Below are positions 1-6,680 of a stretch of DNA of 15,609 nucleotides, in pieces. The stretch's first letter is position 1, and each line of letters starts with the position of its first letter. The DNA comes from an uncultured Ruminococcus sp. Its GTDB lineage: Bacteria; Bacillota; Clostridia; Oscillospirales; Ruminococcaceae. The notes below the pieces were generated by a model that saw only the letters and a list, made by a program, of their open reading frames with translations, was not told the DNA's origin and ran no database searches. Position numbers and translations under genes: made by a program. The stretch lies in NCBI GenBank assembly GCA_947175005.1, contig CAMWLD010000017.1, positions 1 through 15,609 on the forward strand. Direction: 5' to 3'.

Positions 1-862
1 GCCCTATGTTGGACATTACAGTGGTGACTACCGTGTTATTTTCAAGAGTGCCCTTTTCTTTCATGTAACGCCCGTAAATGTAAAGTATCTTGTCGCCGTC
101 AACAAGCTCGCCGTTTTCGTCCACTGCAAGACACCTGTCCGCGTCGCCGTCAAAGGCAAAGGCAGCGTCAAGATGTTCCTCACGGACAAGCTTTTGAAGC
201 CCCTCTATATGGGTAGACCCGCAGTTATCGTTAATGTTAAGTCCGTCCGGGTGATTGTTTATAACTGTGGTCTTTGCCCCCAGTGCGTCAAACACGCTTT
301 TGGCAATGGAAAATGCCGCACCGTTGGCGCAGTCAAGCCCTATCCTCTTGCCCTTAAAGGAATGAATGGCAAGAGAAATAAGATAGCCGATATAGCGGTT
401 GCGCCCTGCGGAATAGTCGGAGGCGCAGCCTATTTTATCCCGCTTTGCAAGAGGCGGCTCGGGGGATTCCCCGTCAAGGTATTTTTCAATTTCCAGTATC
501 ACAGATTCCTCCAGCTTTTCACCCTTGCTGTTGAAAATTTTAATGCCGTTGTCATAATAGGGATTGTGGCTTGCGGAGATCATTATACCGCAGTCAAAAT
601 CGTCCGTGCGGACAACATAGGAAACGCAGGGCGTGGTGGTAACGTGCATAAGGCTCACGTCCGCTCCCGAGGCGGTAAGCCCTGCCACAAGGGCATATTC
701 AAACATATAGGAGCTTCTGCGGGTGTCCTTGCCTATGACCACCGAGCAGCGCTCGCCGCCGTAGTATGCCCCCAGAAAGCGCCCTGTTTTAAAGGCGTGC
801 TCCACGGTAAGGTTTACGTTAGCCTCGCCTCTGAAGCCGTCTGTGCCGAAATATTTTGCCAT
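1..862 (-). CDS. glmM: Phosphoglucosamine mutase GlmM, N-terminal two thirds (runs off the window)
   Basis: Converts glucosamine-6-phosphate to glucosamine-1-phosphate in the cytoplasm, on the way to UDP-GlcNAc for peptidoglycan. The reading frame starts at ATG 862 (MAKYFGTDGFRGEAN, the classic GlmM opening) and stays open to base 2, giving 287 of roughly 450 residues; domain 4 is missing. The phosphoserine loop ISASHNP places the catalytic serine at residue 98. The Mg-binding loop DGDADR is at residues 238-243, followed by DGDKILYIYGRYM and VVTTVMSNIG, which are typical of GlmM rather than ManB or Pgm. The site before the start is modest (GGAAAAGAG, about 9 bases upstream). It is transcribed leftward from the 863-1164 spacer, away from the serine hydrolase. 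The call is firm; only the 3' end is unseen. Confidence 0.96.
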   Translation of the reverse strand, partial: MAKYFGTDGFRGEANVNLTVEHAFKTGRFLGAYYGGERCSVVIGKDTRRSSYMFEYALVAGLTASGADVSLMHVTTTPCVSYVVRTDDFDCGIMISASHNPYYDNGIKIFNSKGEKLEESVILEIEKYLDGESPEPPLAKRDKIGCASDYSAGRNRYIGYLISLAIHSFKGKRIGLDCANGAAFSIAKSVFDALGAKTTVINNHPDGLNINDNCGSTHIEGLQKLVREEHLDAAFAFDGDADRCLAVDENGELVDGDKILYIYGRYMKEKGTLENNTVVTTVMSNIG

Positions 863-903
863 TATATATTCACTCTTTTCCGAAATTTGTAAGTTGGTAT
901 GTG

Positions 904-939
904 TCATGGATATTTCCCATTCTGCAAAAATATCCATGA
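904..939. repeat. Perfect 12-bp inverted repeat in the glmM leader
   Basis: TCATGGATATTT at 904-915 is exactly repeated in inverse at 928-939, around a 12-base centre. No T-run follows on either strand, so it is not a standard terminator. It lies downstream of the candidate glmM promoter, so it would fold as a 12-bp stem-loop in the glmM leader RNA or act as a roadblock operator. The role is unknown. Confidence 0.7.
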
Positions 940-957
940 TCTGCCATTCCTTAAATA

Positions 958-966
958 ATTATACCA
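958..966 (-). promoter_or_regulatory. Extended -10 promoter candidate for glmM
   Basis: Read on the minus strand, bases 966-958 are TGG followed by TATAAT, an extended -10 element with a perfect hexamer. No good -35 lies 17 bases upstream, which is tolerable for an extended -10. Transcription would begin near 951, leaving a leader of about 90 bases that contains the 904-939 stem-loop before the glmM ATG at 862. Inferred from sequence only. Confidence 0.5.
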
Positions 967-992
967 CGGTGGGAGTTTTTATGTGTTAATTT

Positions 993-1061
993 TATATGAA
1001 CATATAGGGAAAGCGCAAATTTTCGCATTTGCCGTGTTTTATTATAATTCGATTAGAATTA
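993..1061. repeat. Cluster of short dyads in the glmM/hydrolase spacer
   Basis: Three perfect small inverted repeats follow one another: TATATG-aa-CATATA at 993-1006, GCAAAT-tttcgc-ATTTGC at 1015-1032, and TAATTC-gatta-GAATTA at 1045-1061. They sit between the divergent glmM and hydrolase promoters. Some short dyads are expected by chance in AT-rich DNA, so only their density, and the overlap of the last one with the ATTAGAAT repeats, suggests regulation. Confidence 0.4.
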
Positions 1062-1090
1062 TTAAAAGCAAATTAGAATCGGATTAGAAT
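1052..1090 (+). repeat. Three ATTAGAAT direct repeats upstream of the serine hydrolase promoter
   Basis: The octamer ATTAGAAT occurs at 1052-1059, 1072-1079 and 1083-1090. The spacings of 20 and 11 bases put the copies roughly on one face of the helix. The last copy ends 13 bases before the -35 at 1104. This is the layout of an activator or repressor operator; the protein is unknown. The AraC regulator encoded at 2745-3593 is the nearest candidate. Confidence 0.5.
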
Positions 1091-1103
1091 TCGGTAAATA
1101 TCC

Positions 1104-1132
1104 TTGACAACTCAAAATAAATAATATATAAT
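1104..1132 (+). promoter_or_regulatory. Consensus sigma-A promoter of the serine hydrolase gene
   Basis: TTGACA at 1104-1109 and TATAAT at 1127-1132 are both perfect and separated by exactly 17 bases. Transcription should start near 1139, giving a leader of about 25 bases that holds the AAGGAGAG ribosome site at 1153-1160. A promoter this strong usually needs a repressor if the gene is not constitutive, which fits the repeats just upstream. Confidence 0.85.
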
Positions 1133-1164
1133 TGTTACATAATCAAAAATTTAAGGAGAGCATT

Positions 1165-2580
1165 ATGAAAACGTCCAAAAAAATATTATCCCTGATTCTG
1201 TCGCTTATATTTATTTTCGGAACAGCGCCCAAAATATCCGCGGCCTCGGATATTGACTATCATACTTTGAATTACGATGAAATAAGTGCAGAGATAGAAA
1301 AGGACATTGAAAATTATCATATCCCGGGAATGGCAGTGATCGTGGTCGACCCCGAAAATGTGCTGTTTTCAAAGGCCTACGGAAACTGCCCCGATACAGA
1401 CACGCCGTTTATAATCGGGTCAATGAGCAAATCCTTTACCGCCCTTTCAATAATGCAGCTTTCCGAAGAGGGGAAAATTAATTTAAACGACCCCATTTCC
1501 GAATATATTGACTGCACGGGACTGCTGAAAAATCCCTCGGAGGGAGACGAGATAACGGTATATGAGCTTCTTCACCACACAAGCGGGCTTGACACAAATC
1601 ATTATTACGGAACAGCGCAGATCACCGACAGCCGCGGCAGCTTTGTTTACTCAAATATAGGCTACGGGCTGCTGGGAAAAATAGTTGAAGCTGTCAGCGG
1701 GAAAACCTATGAGGAATATGTCACCGAAAATATTTTCGCTCCCCTTGAAATGAACCGCACCGCAGCCTCCCTTGACAAGGCAAAGGAAAACGGGCTTATC
1801 CCCGGTTACAGAAATTATTTCGGCATATTCACCGAGGGCGAGGCGGATTATCCCGACGGCACATCTCCCTCGGAAACCTCCGCTCCCGACTCCACCGTCC
1901 CCGCAGGGTACATCGCCGCAAGCGCCAATGATATGGGGAAATATCTGCAAATGTATCTTAATGGCGGCAATGGGAAAAATTCCCGGATAATTTCCCCCGA
2001 AAGCATTGACGCCATGTTTTACGATTGGGTACCCCAGGACGATACAGGCATAAATTTCTACGGCTCGGGCTGGTGCTATACCGAATATTACGGTTACCCT
2101 CTTCTGAACCACTCGGGGCTTGTGGAAAACTACACCTCAAATATGTTCATTATCCCCGAAAAGCAGATAGGGATAGCTGTGCTTGTTAATATGAACGACT
2201 ATTTTGTTGACAATAACCTACTGGGAAATATTATACTGCCTCTGCTGGGTGAGGAAAAAGCCGCCCTGCCGAAGCACGCATACACGCTGTTTCATCTGCT
2301 ATTAGACCTTGTATATCTGCTTGTTATTTTTTCGGCAATATATCCGATCCTTTCAATTAAGAAATGGAAAAATAAAGTTGGTTCAAATGGTATGCGGGTG
2401 CTTGATATACTGCGCCATGGGATTTTACCCGTTTTTCTTTTGGCACTGCCTTACATACTCGGATCGCCGCTTTGGCTGGTTTGGTTCTTTGTTAAAGACC
2501 TTTTCATTGTGCTTATAGGAAGCTCCGCTTTGCTGATATTGACAGGTATTTACAAAATCATTTACCGTGTAAAAAACTGA
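1165..2580 (+). CDS. Serine hydrolase, beta-lactamase class C / PBP4* superfamily, with C-terminal membrane domain
   Basis: 471 residues. The start at ATG 1165 is chosen because AAGGAGAG lies 4 bases upstream and the protein then opens with a signal peptide (MKTSKKILSLILSLIFIFG..., cleavage near ISAAS, residues 24-28). A TTG at 1132 is in frame but lies inside the -10. The extracytoplasmic domain carries the three active-site motifs of the family: SMSK with nucleophile Ser86, the YSN motif at 162-164, and HSG at 316-318 in place of KTG. From about residue 373 onward the protein has three or four hydrophobic helices, so the catalytic domain is probably anchored outside the membrane. Such proteins act as D-amino-acid peptidases, esterases or weak penicillin-binding proteins; the substrate cannot be read from sequence. 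True beta-lactamase activity is not implied. A decayed paralogue lies at 3772-4146. Confidence 0.88.
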   Translation: MKTSKKILSLILSLIFIFGTAPKISAASDIDYHTLNYDEISAEIEKDIENYHIPGMAVIVVDPENVLFSKAYGNCPDTDTPFIIGSMSKSFTALSIMQLSEEGKINLNDPISEYIDCTGLLKNPSEGDEITVYELLHHTSGLDTNHYYGTAQITDSRGSFVYSNIGYGLLGKIVEAVSGKTYEEYVTENIFAPLEMNRTAASLDKAKENGLIPGYRNYFGIFTEGEADYPDGTSPSETSAPDSTVPAGYIAASANDMGKYLQMYLNGGNGKNSRIISPESIDAMFYDWVPQDDTGINFYGSGWCYTEYYGYPLLNHSGLVENYTSNMFIIPEKQIGIAVLVNMNDYFVDNNLLGNIILPLLGEEKAALPKHAYTLFHLLLDLVYLLVIFSAIYPILSIKKWKNKVGSNGMRVLDILRHGILPVFLLALPYILGSPLWLVWFFVKDLFIVLIGSSALLILTGIYKIIYRVKN

Positions 2581-2694
2581 AAAAGTCTCCGCAGTATGAA
2601 CCTTAATAAGTTACTGTGCCGTTTGGCACATGTTGCCGCAGAGCTTTATGTTCCTTCAAAATCACCCGCGAATGGGCCGAATCGACACACTGAA

Positions 2695-2731
2695 GCCTCC
2701 TCTTTCAGCATTAATGCTTCAAAGGGGAGGC
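2695..2731. repeat. Nested palindrome between the convergent hydrolase and AraC genes
   Basis: Outer arms GCCTCCTCTTT (2695-2705) and AAAGGGGAGGC (2721-2731) pair with one G-T position. Inside them sits a perfect palindrome, AGCATTAATGCT (2707-2718). The whole 37 bases could form one long hairpin. There is no T-run on either side, so it is at most an atypical bidirectional terminator. The GCCTCC...GGGGAGGC arms resemble small dispersed intergenic repeats that I recall from Oscillospiraceae genomes; that resemblance is from memory and unverified. The rest of the 2581-2744 spacer holds only a small stem (TGTGCC/GGCACA, 2615-2630). Confidence 0.6.
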
Positions 2732-2744
2732 AAATATTATGTGT

Positions 2745-3593
2745 TCACTTCTTTTCGACAGGTACCCATATTTCAATAACAGACCCGGCTTCGTCTTCAT
2801 TGAAACGTTCGTCATAAAATTCGACACAATAGCTTTTTCCGTTCAGAAGCCTTTGGGAATACCCTTTTTCGTTGCTTTCAAGCCACTCGTCCATTGCATT
2901 ATTTTCGCTGTCATAGCCCTGACTTACATACACATCAAAGGAAGCATATTCTGAGGCAGGAAGTTCAAAAAAAGTATAGGCAGGGTCTGCGTCGTCCCTG
3001 CTCTTTACGGCAACTCCGACATAGACAGTGCAGACATCCTTGTCATATAATCTTATCTCATAGCTGTCGCCGGACAAGCTGGCTGGCGGCTTTTCATCAT
3101 ACAGCTTCATAAATCTCTGCCAAACCTCTCCGGTTTTACTGCCGTCGCCGGACATACCGGCAATTATCAGCTTTCCCCTGCTTATTATATTAGGATTCAA
3201 AAAAACACCTCCATGCAGTCTGTTTGTAAATTTCATTATCAGTTCATCAGCGGATTCAATAACAGGCTTATAATTCCCTTTTCGGTATTCACCCGGGGAA
3301 AATCCTGTCGATTTTTTGAATGTTCTCGAAAAAGCCTGAACTGACCTAAAGCCACAGGAAGATGATATTTCCGTGATCGGTCTGTCTGTTTCACAAAGCT
3401 GCTTGCAGGCGAAAAGTATTCGCCTGTCCCGGACATACGCCGCTAACGATTTTCCCACAACAGCTGAAAACAGCCTATGAAAATAAAAGGACGAGAAAAA
3501 GAAGCGTTCCGACAGAGTTTCAAGTCTTATCTGTTCATCTAAATGTGCGTCGATGTACCTCAGCGCATTACTGACCTGTGTAAAGCTATTCAA
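2745..3593 (-). CDS. AraC-family transcriptional regulator with GyrI-like effector-binding domain
   Basis: 282 residues if started at TTG 3593, which follows AAAGGGG by 8 bases. An in-frame ATG at 3650 exists, but it lies upstream of an extended -10 element (3627-3635), so it is unlikely to be used. Residues of about 10-105 form the double helix-turn-helix of the AraC/XylS type (DEQIRLETLSERFFFSSFYF...ITEISSSCGFRSVQAFSRTFKK, here shown in part). The rest is a GyrI-like/Rob C-terminal small-molecule domain, with the typical YTFFELPASEYASFDV strand and the closing VIEIWVPVEKK. Regulators of this build sense drugs or other lipophilic ligands and usually control nearby genes. The gene is convergent with the serine hydrolase and points away from the hydrolase remnant, so either could be its target. 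A GCTATA-t-TATAGC dyad over the -10 hints at autoregulation. Confidence 0.88.
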   Translation of the reverse strand: MNSFTQVSNALRYIDAHLDEQIRLETLSERFFFSSFYFHRLFSAVVGKSLAAYVRDRRILFACKQLCETDRPITEISSSCGFRSVQAFSRTFKKSTGFSPGEYRKGNYKPVIESADELIMKFTNRLHGGVFLNPNIISRGKLIIAGMSGDGSKTGEVWQRFMKLYDEKPPASLSGDSYEIRLYDKDVCTVYVGVAVKSRDDADPAYTFFELPASEYASFDVYVSQGYDSENNAMDEWLESNEKGYSQRLLNGKSYCVEFYDERFNEDEAGSVIEIWVPVEKK

Positions 3594-3621
3594 TATGAAA
3601 ACCCCTTTCAGAATTGGTATA

Positions 3622-3635
3622 GCTATATTATAGCA
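3622..3635 (-). promoter_or_regulatory. Extended -10 promoter of the AraC gene, overlapped by a dyad
   Basis: On the minus strand TGC-TATAAT (3635-3627) forms an extended -10 element; the -35 region is poor. The dyad GCTATA-t-TATAGC (3622-3634) covers it and could be an autoregulatory operator. Transcription would start near 3620, leaving a leader of about 27 bases before TTG 3593. This supports that start over ATG 3650. Confidence 0.5.
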
Positions 3636-3771
3636 TATTTCATTTAACAATACTTGCTATGTTTTGATTTTCCGAAATTACAGGTCAATTCCGTTTCCAT
3701 GTACTATCATTTATCATTTGAAAAAATGCAGATACAAATATCTAATACTGTTAATCCACAATCAGAAACTT

Positions 3772-4146
3772 AGTCTCCCTTGACAAGGCAAAGTAAAATG
3801 GACTTATCCCCTGCCGAAGCATACCTATACAATTTTTCATCTGCTGATAGATCTTGCATATCTGCTGGTTTTTATATCGGCTGTGTACCCGATAATCGCT
3901 TTAAAAAAGTGGAAAGCCAAAGCGGTTACCCAAAAAAGTATTGCATTGGACATTCTGCGCCACGGGGTGTTTCCCCTGCTGCTTTTAGCCCTGCCATACA
4001 TACTCGGTTCACCGCTTTGGCTGGTGTGGTATTTTGTAAAGGATCTTTTTCTTGTGCTGGTAATAAGCGCGGCTTTACTGATATTAACGGGTTGTTACAA
4101 ATTAATATACCGCCTTAAAAGCACAGGCAAAAACACCGTTCTCTGA
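3772..4146 (+). pseudogene. Remnant of a second serine hydrolase gene (internal deletion, frameshift)
   Basis: Two blocks match the hydrolase gene at 1165-2580. Bases 3772-3811 match 1764-1803 (coding SLDKAKENGLIP), and bases from about 3809 to 4137 match 2264-2574 and beyond, coding LPKHTYTIFHLLIDLAYLL and the membrane tail. The tail shares long identical stretches with the intact copy, such as LALPYILGSPLWLVW. The intervening 463 bases are missing, and the join falls in a shared CCC. The deletion is not a multiple of three, so the frame is broken, and the first block also contains an in-frame TAA. No start codon or promoter is seen. The surviving tail frame ends at TGA 4144-4146, directly against the stop of the next gene. 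A GTG at 3883 opens an 87-codon frame for the membrane segment, but nothing suggests it is used. Confidence 0.85.
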
Positions 4147-5064
4147 CTAACTGAAATACCTTATATCCTTAGTAAGCATAAGCAGCATATCCAGCCGCGC
4201 CTCATTCTGATATTCGGGCTTTACCATGTAATAAACATAATTTTCCAGCACATTAACATCGGGCACGCTTCTGCCCTCTATCTTGAAATTGCAATAGCCC
4301 ATGGGCACATATTTTTCATATAACATTTCGGGGCTTATATGCAAAGGCGAATCCGTGGTCTGATAAAGTGTTTTCCTCATGCATTCGCAGCTGAAAGGCT
4401 CGGGCTGATAAGGGATCTTCGGATTTTTCCGATGAATTTCCGAACAGGCTATCTGACTGCGGCCTATGGAGCGGTAATGTTCTCCCCTTCTTTTGCAGCT
4501 CGGGTGACAGCAGGGATTTATCAGCAGCTCCGCCTTTTCCTTGCGGGGCAGCGCCTCCAAGAGTCCCCAATCATTGTTGAAATTATAGTCAAGCACCACA
4601 AGAGAATAGTCCTTTTCCATTTCCTTTTTAAGCTCATCAAAATCCTCTATCTGCTTGCAGGTGGAGCTGGTCAGGAGCATATCGGGAAATTTCGACCTTA
4701 TATGATCCTCCAGCATGGGCGAAAAAACTATCGCCTCGTTAAGTCCGTTATCCGCCATTTCAAGAATTTTGTTGCAGTAAGGGTCGGAAATGTGGCGGAC
4801 TTCAAGCATGGGATTTGTCAGAGTGAACCTCAGGGCGATCCCCCGTTTGTTCAGCTGATTGATTATCTCACGTATTACCCTTTCATCACACTGCCCCTGC
4901 AAAAATCTGCCGCCGTTCCATACCATATCGGGAAACGTTCCGTATACCGAGCCTATTTTTACATTGTCGTAAAAAGCCTCGGGGCGCATTCTCATATATT
5001 CCGCCAGCGTTAAGTTCAAGCGGAAATGGTGCATAAAATCGGGAATGTGAAATTTTATATCCAT
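4147..5064 (-). CDS. Cysteine-rich TIM-barrel-like protein, possibly related to the U32 peptidase family
   Basis: 305 residues from ATG 5064, chosen because GAGGAAGT lies 8 bases upstream. An alternative ATG at 5121 overlaps the RadC stop as ATGA and would add 19 residues, so translational coupling is possible. No signal peptide or membrane segment. The alternating strand/helix pattern with short polar ends suggests a barrel. Cysteines cluster at residues 185, 186 and 190 (NPCCHPSC), 207, 226 and 228 (SCECM), with a later GYCNFKIEGR that resembles a U32-family motif. U32 relatives such as UbiU/UbiV and RlhA bind 4Fe-4S clusters, so a metal or iron-sulfur site is plausible but inferred. I do not recognise a named family with certainty, and no substrate can be proposed. 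Confidence 0.6.
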   Translation of the reverse strand: MDIKFHIPDFMHHFRLNLTLAEYMRMRPEAFYDNVKIGSVYGTFPDMVWNGGRFLQGQCDERVIREIINQLNKRGIALRFTLTNPMLEVRHISDPYCNKILEMADNGLNEAIVFSPMLEDHIRSKFPDMLLTSSTCKQIEDFDELKKEMEKDYSLVVLDYNFNNDWGLLEALPRKEKAELLINPCCHPSCKRRGEHYRSIGRSQIACSEIHRKNPKIPYQPEPFSCECMRKTLYQTTDSPLHISPEMLYEKYVPMGYCNFKIEGRSVPDVNVLENYVYYMVKPEYQNEARLDMLLMLTKDIRYFS

Positions 5065-5117
5065 TGCAGTTACTTCCTCTTTTTTTATTTTTTGCGGCAA
5101 ACGGCATTTTATTATTT

Positions 5118-5804
5118 TCATTCAAAAATATCAATATCCCCATGACTGCGCATGGAATAGCAGCCGTCCTCGCCGATAATTATGTGATCCATTAAATAAA
5201 CTCCCACATGGCTCATGGCGCGGTTCAGCTCTCTTGTAATGCTTATATCCTCATCCGAGGGCTTTGAACCGCTGTAAGGATGATTATGCGCCAGCGCCGC
5301 CATAGGGCATTCCTCCGAAATTATCCCCGCCATTATCTCCCTCTTTGCAGCCCCCGTAAATGCAGAGCTGCCGCTGCTTACACAGGTAAGACTAATAAGC
5401 TTCAATCGCTTGTCAAAGCACGCCAGCATGAATTTCTCCTCCCCCGCTCCCACAAAGCAGGGATAGAATATTTTCATCAGCGAATTAACTCCCGGGCACT
5501 GCCTTTTATCCGCTTTTTCCGAGCTGTAAACGCCTATTGCCTCGGGGATAAGCTTTATAAGCACCGTTGTCTGCTCGTCCAGTCCGCCTATTTTCCGCAG
5601 CTCTCTCGGATCTGCCTTTAATACCCTCCCAAGGCTGCCGAATTTATCCATAAGTCCCTGTGCCGCTCTTTGGCAATCGCCCGTATAGGAAAATTCCAGT
5701 ATGAACTCCAATACCTCTTCCGCCGAAAAGCCCTCCAGTCCCCGCTCATCAAATCTTTCCGCAAGTCCGCTCAGGCTCTTTTTATCCCCCTTGCTCTTTT
5801 TCAT
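5118..5804 (-). CDS. radC: RadC family protein (JAB/MPN metalloprotein)
   Basis: 228 residues, the usual RadC length. The N-terminal part (about 10-95) carries the helix-hairpin-helix-like region (GSLGRVLKADPRELRKIGGL). The C-terminal part is the JAB1/MPN domain: REIMAG, then the zinc-ligand signature HNHPYSGSKPSDED with His173, His175 and Asp186, and the closing LMDHIIIGEDGCYSMRSHG. Despite its name, a role in DNA repair has not been firmly established for this family; the fold is that of a zinc hydrolase. It starts 33 bases after the DUF975-like gene with only a weak ribosome site (TGTAAAAAGCT precedes ATG 5804). It shares an ATGA with an alternative start of the next gene, so all three are probably co-transcribed. 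Confidence 0.93.
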   Translation of the reverse strand: MKKSKGDKKSLSGLAERFDERGLEGFSAEEVLEFILEFSYTGDCQRAAQGLMDKFGSLGRVLKADPRELRKIGGLDEQTTVLIKLIPEAIGVYSSEKADKRQCPGVNSLMKIFYPCFVGAGEEKFMLACFDKRLKLISLTCVSSGSSAFTGAAKREIMAGIISEECPMAALAHNHPYSGSKPSDEDISITRELNRAMSHVGVYLMDHIIIGEDGCYSMRSHGDIDIFE

Positions 5805-5837
5805 AGCTTTTTACAGGCATTTCTGCCACGCCCTCCT

Positions 5838-6680
5838 TTATTTTCTGTCGGTATCTTTCTCTGCGCTGACATTAATGTCAGCACCGTCAATTTCCCCCAG
5901 GCTATCTCTTACCGAAACCGCCGTTGTCATAAGCATATAAGGCCGCAGCACCAGTATGGGAAATATGAATATGATAAGCGGCGCATGGCGGATATTTCCC
6001 GCATACATTTTCAGTATGTATACATATCTCTGCTTTGAGGTGCGCTTGCACAAGGTTATTATCTCCCCTGCCGCAGCATAAGGGTTTGCCGCCATCATAT
6101 ACCCCGCAGGGATATATTTTATCGTGCATATCATGTAAAACACCCATGCACCCACTGCCATAATAATGCAGCCCGCAAGCAGGCCTATCCGCACATCCTC
6201 GCCCTTTGCGCTGTACTGCCAGATTATATCCGCAAGAAAAAGCTCCGCACATACCAGCGCTCCGAAAAGTATCGCCCAACCCAGCTTCCGCACATCAGTA
6301 GCCAGCTTTATCCTGAAGCATTTTGATCTTGTTTCCTGTGAACCGTAGCAAGCGAAAACCGAGGACACGGGCATAACGTCCTTTCCCGTCGAATTCTGCC
6401 AGAAAAACCACCTTATGCCAAAATACAGCGGAATAGTCGCAATATACTGCACTGCCAATATCACTATCACCGAAATAACAAAGGGCAGGGAAAATTTTTC
6501 GGGAATAAGTATAACATTATTCGCCGTATGCACCCCCATAACCCTTGCCGTCAGCAGCAGGACAGTGTAAGTAAGGCAGTATATCCCCAATTCCAAAAGA
6601 CTTATCATCACGCTTTCCGCCCAGCAGCTTTTAAGGCGCTCCACCGCCTCGCCCTTAATCTCCCGAATAGTCTTCATCAT
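5838..6680 (-). CDS. Polytopic membrane protein, DUF975-like
   Basis: 280 residues from ATG 6680, with GGAGAGG 9 to 10 bases upstream inside the preceding gene. A longer in-frame extension to 6758 would overlap that gene by over 100 bases and lacks a ribosome site. The protein opens with a charged amphipathic stretch (MMKTIREIKGEAVERLKSCW) followed by five hydrophobic segments: roughly 22-48, 64-90, 130-152, 164-186 and 230-254, with a charged C-terminus. This matches the general look of the DUF975 membrane proteins of Firmicutes, whose function is unknown. The assignment rests on architecture and the N-terminal pattern, not on a diagnostic motif. The gene overlaps the end of the histidine phosphatase gene by 26 bases, so it is translationally linked to it. 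Confidence 0.7.
   Translation of the reverse strand: MMKTIREIKGEAVERLKSCWAESVMISLLELGIYCLTYTVLLLTARVMGVHTANNVILIPEKFSLPFVISVIVILAVQYIATIPLYFGIRWFFWQNSTGKDVMPVSSVFACYGSQETRSKCFRIKLATDVRKLGWAILFGALVCAELFLADIIWQYSAKGEDVRIGLLAGCIIMAVGAWVFYMICTIKYIPAGYMMAANPYAAAGEIITLCKRTSKQRYVYILKMYAGNIRHAPLIIFIFPILVLRPYMLMTTAVSVRDSLGEIDGADINVSAEKDTDRK

Noticed and set aside
173..892. Long rightward open frame over the glmM region
   Set aside because: It is the antisense shadow of glmM, which has all catalytic motifs on the other strand.
1132..1164. TTG 1132 as start of the serine hydrolase
   Set aside because: It lies on the last base of the -10 hexamer, and the ATG at 1165 has an ideal ribosome site and starts the signal peptide.
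2615..2630. TGTGCC-gttt-GGCACA stem after the serine hydrolase as a terminator
   Set aside because: The stem is followed by TGTTGCCGC, not by a T-run.
4339..5013. 224-codon rightward frame opposite the cysteine-rich barrel gene
   Set aside because: Antisense to a gene with a good ribosome site and coherent protein; the composition of the rightward product looks random.
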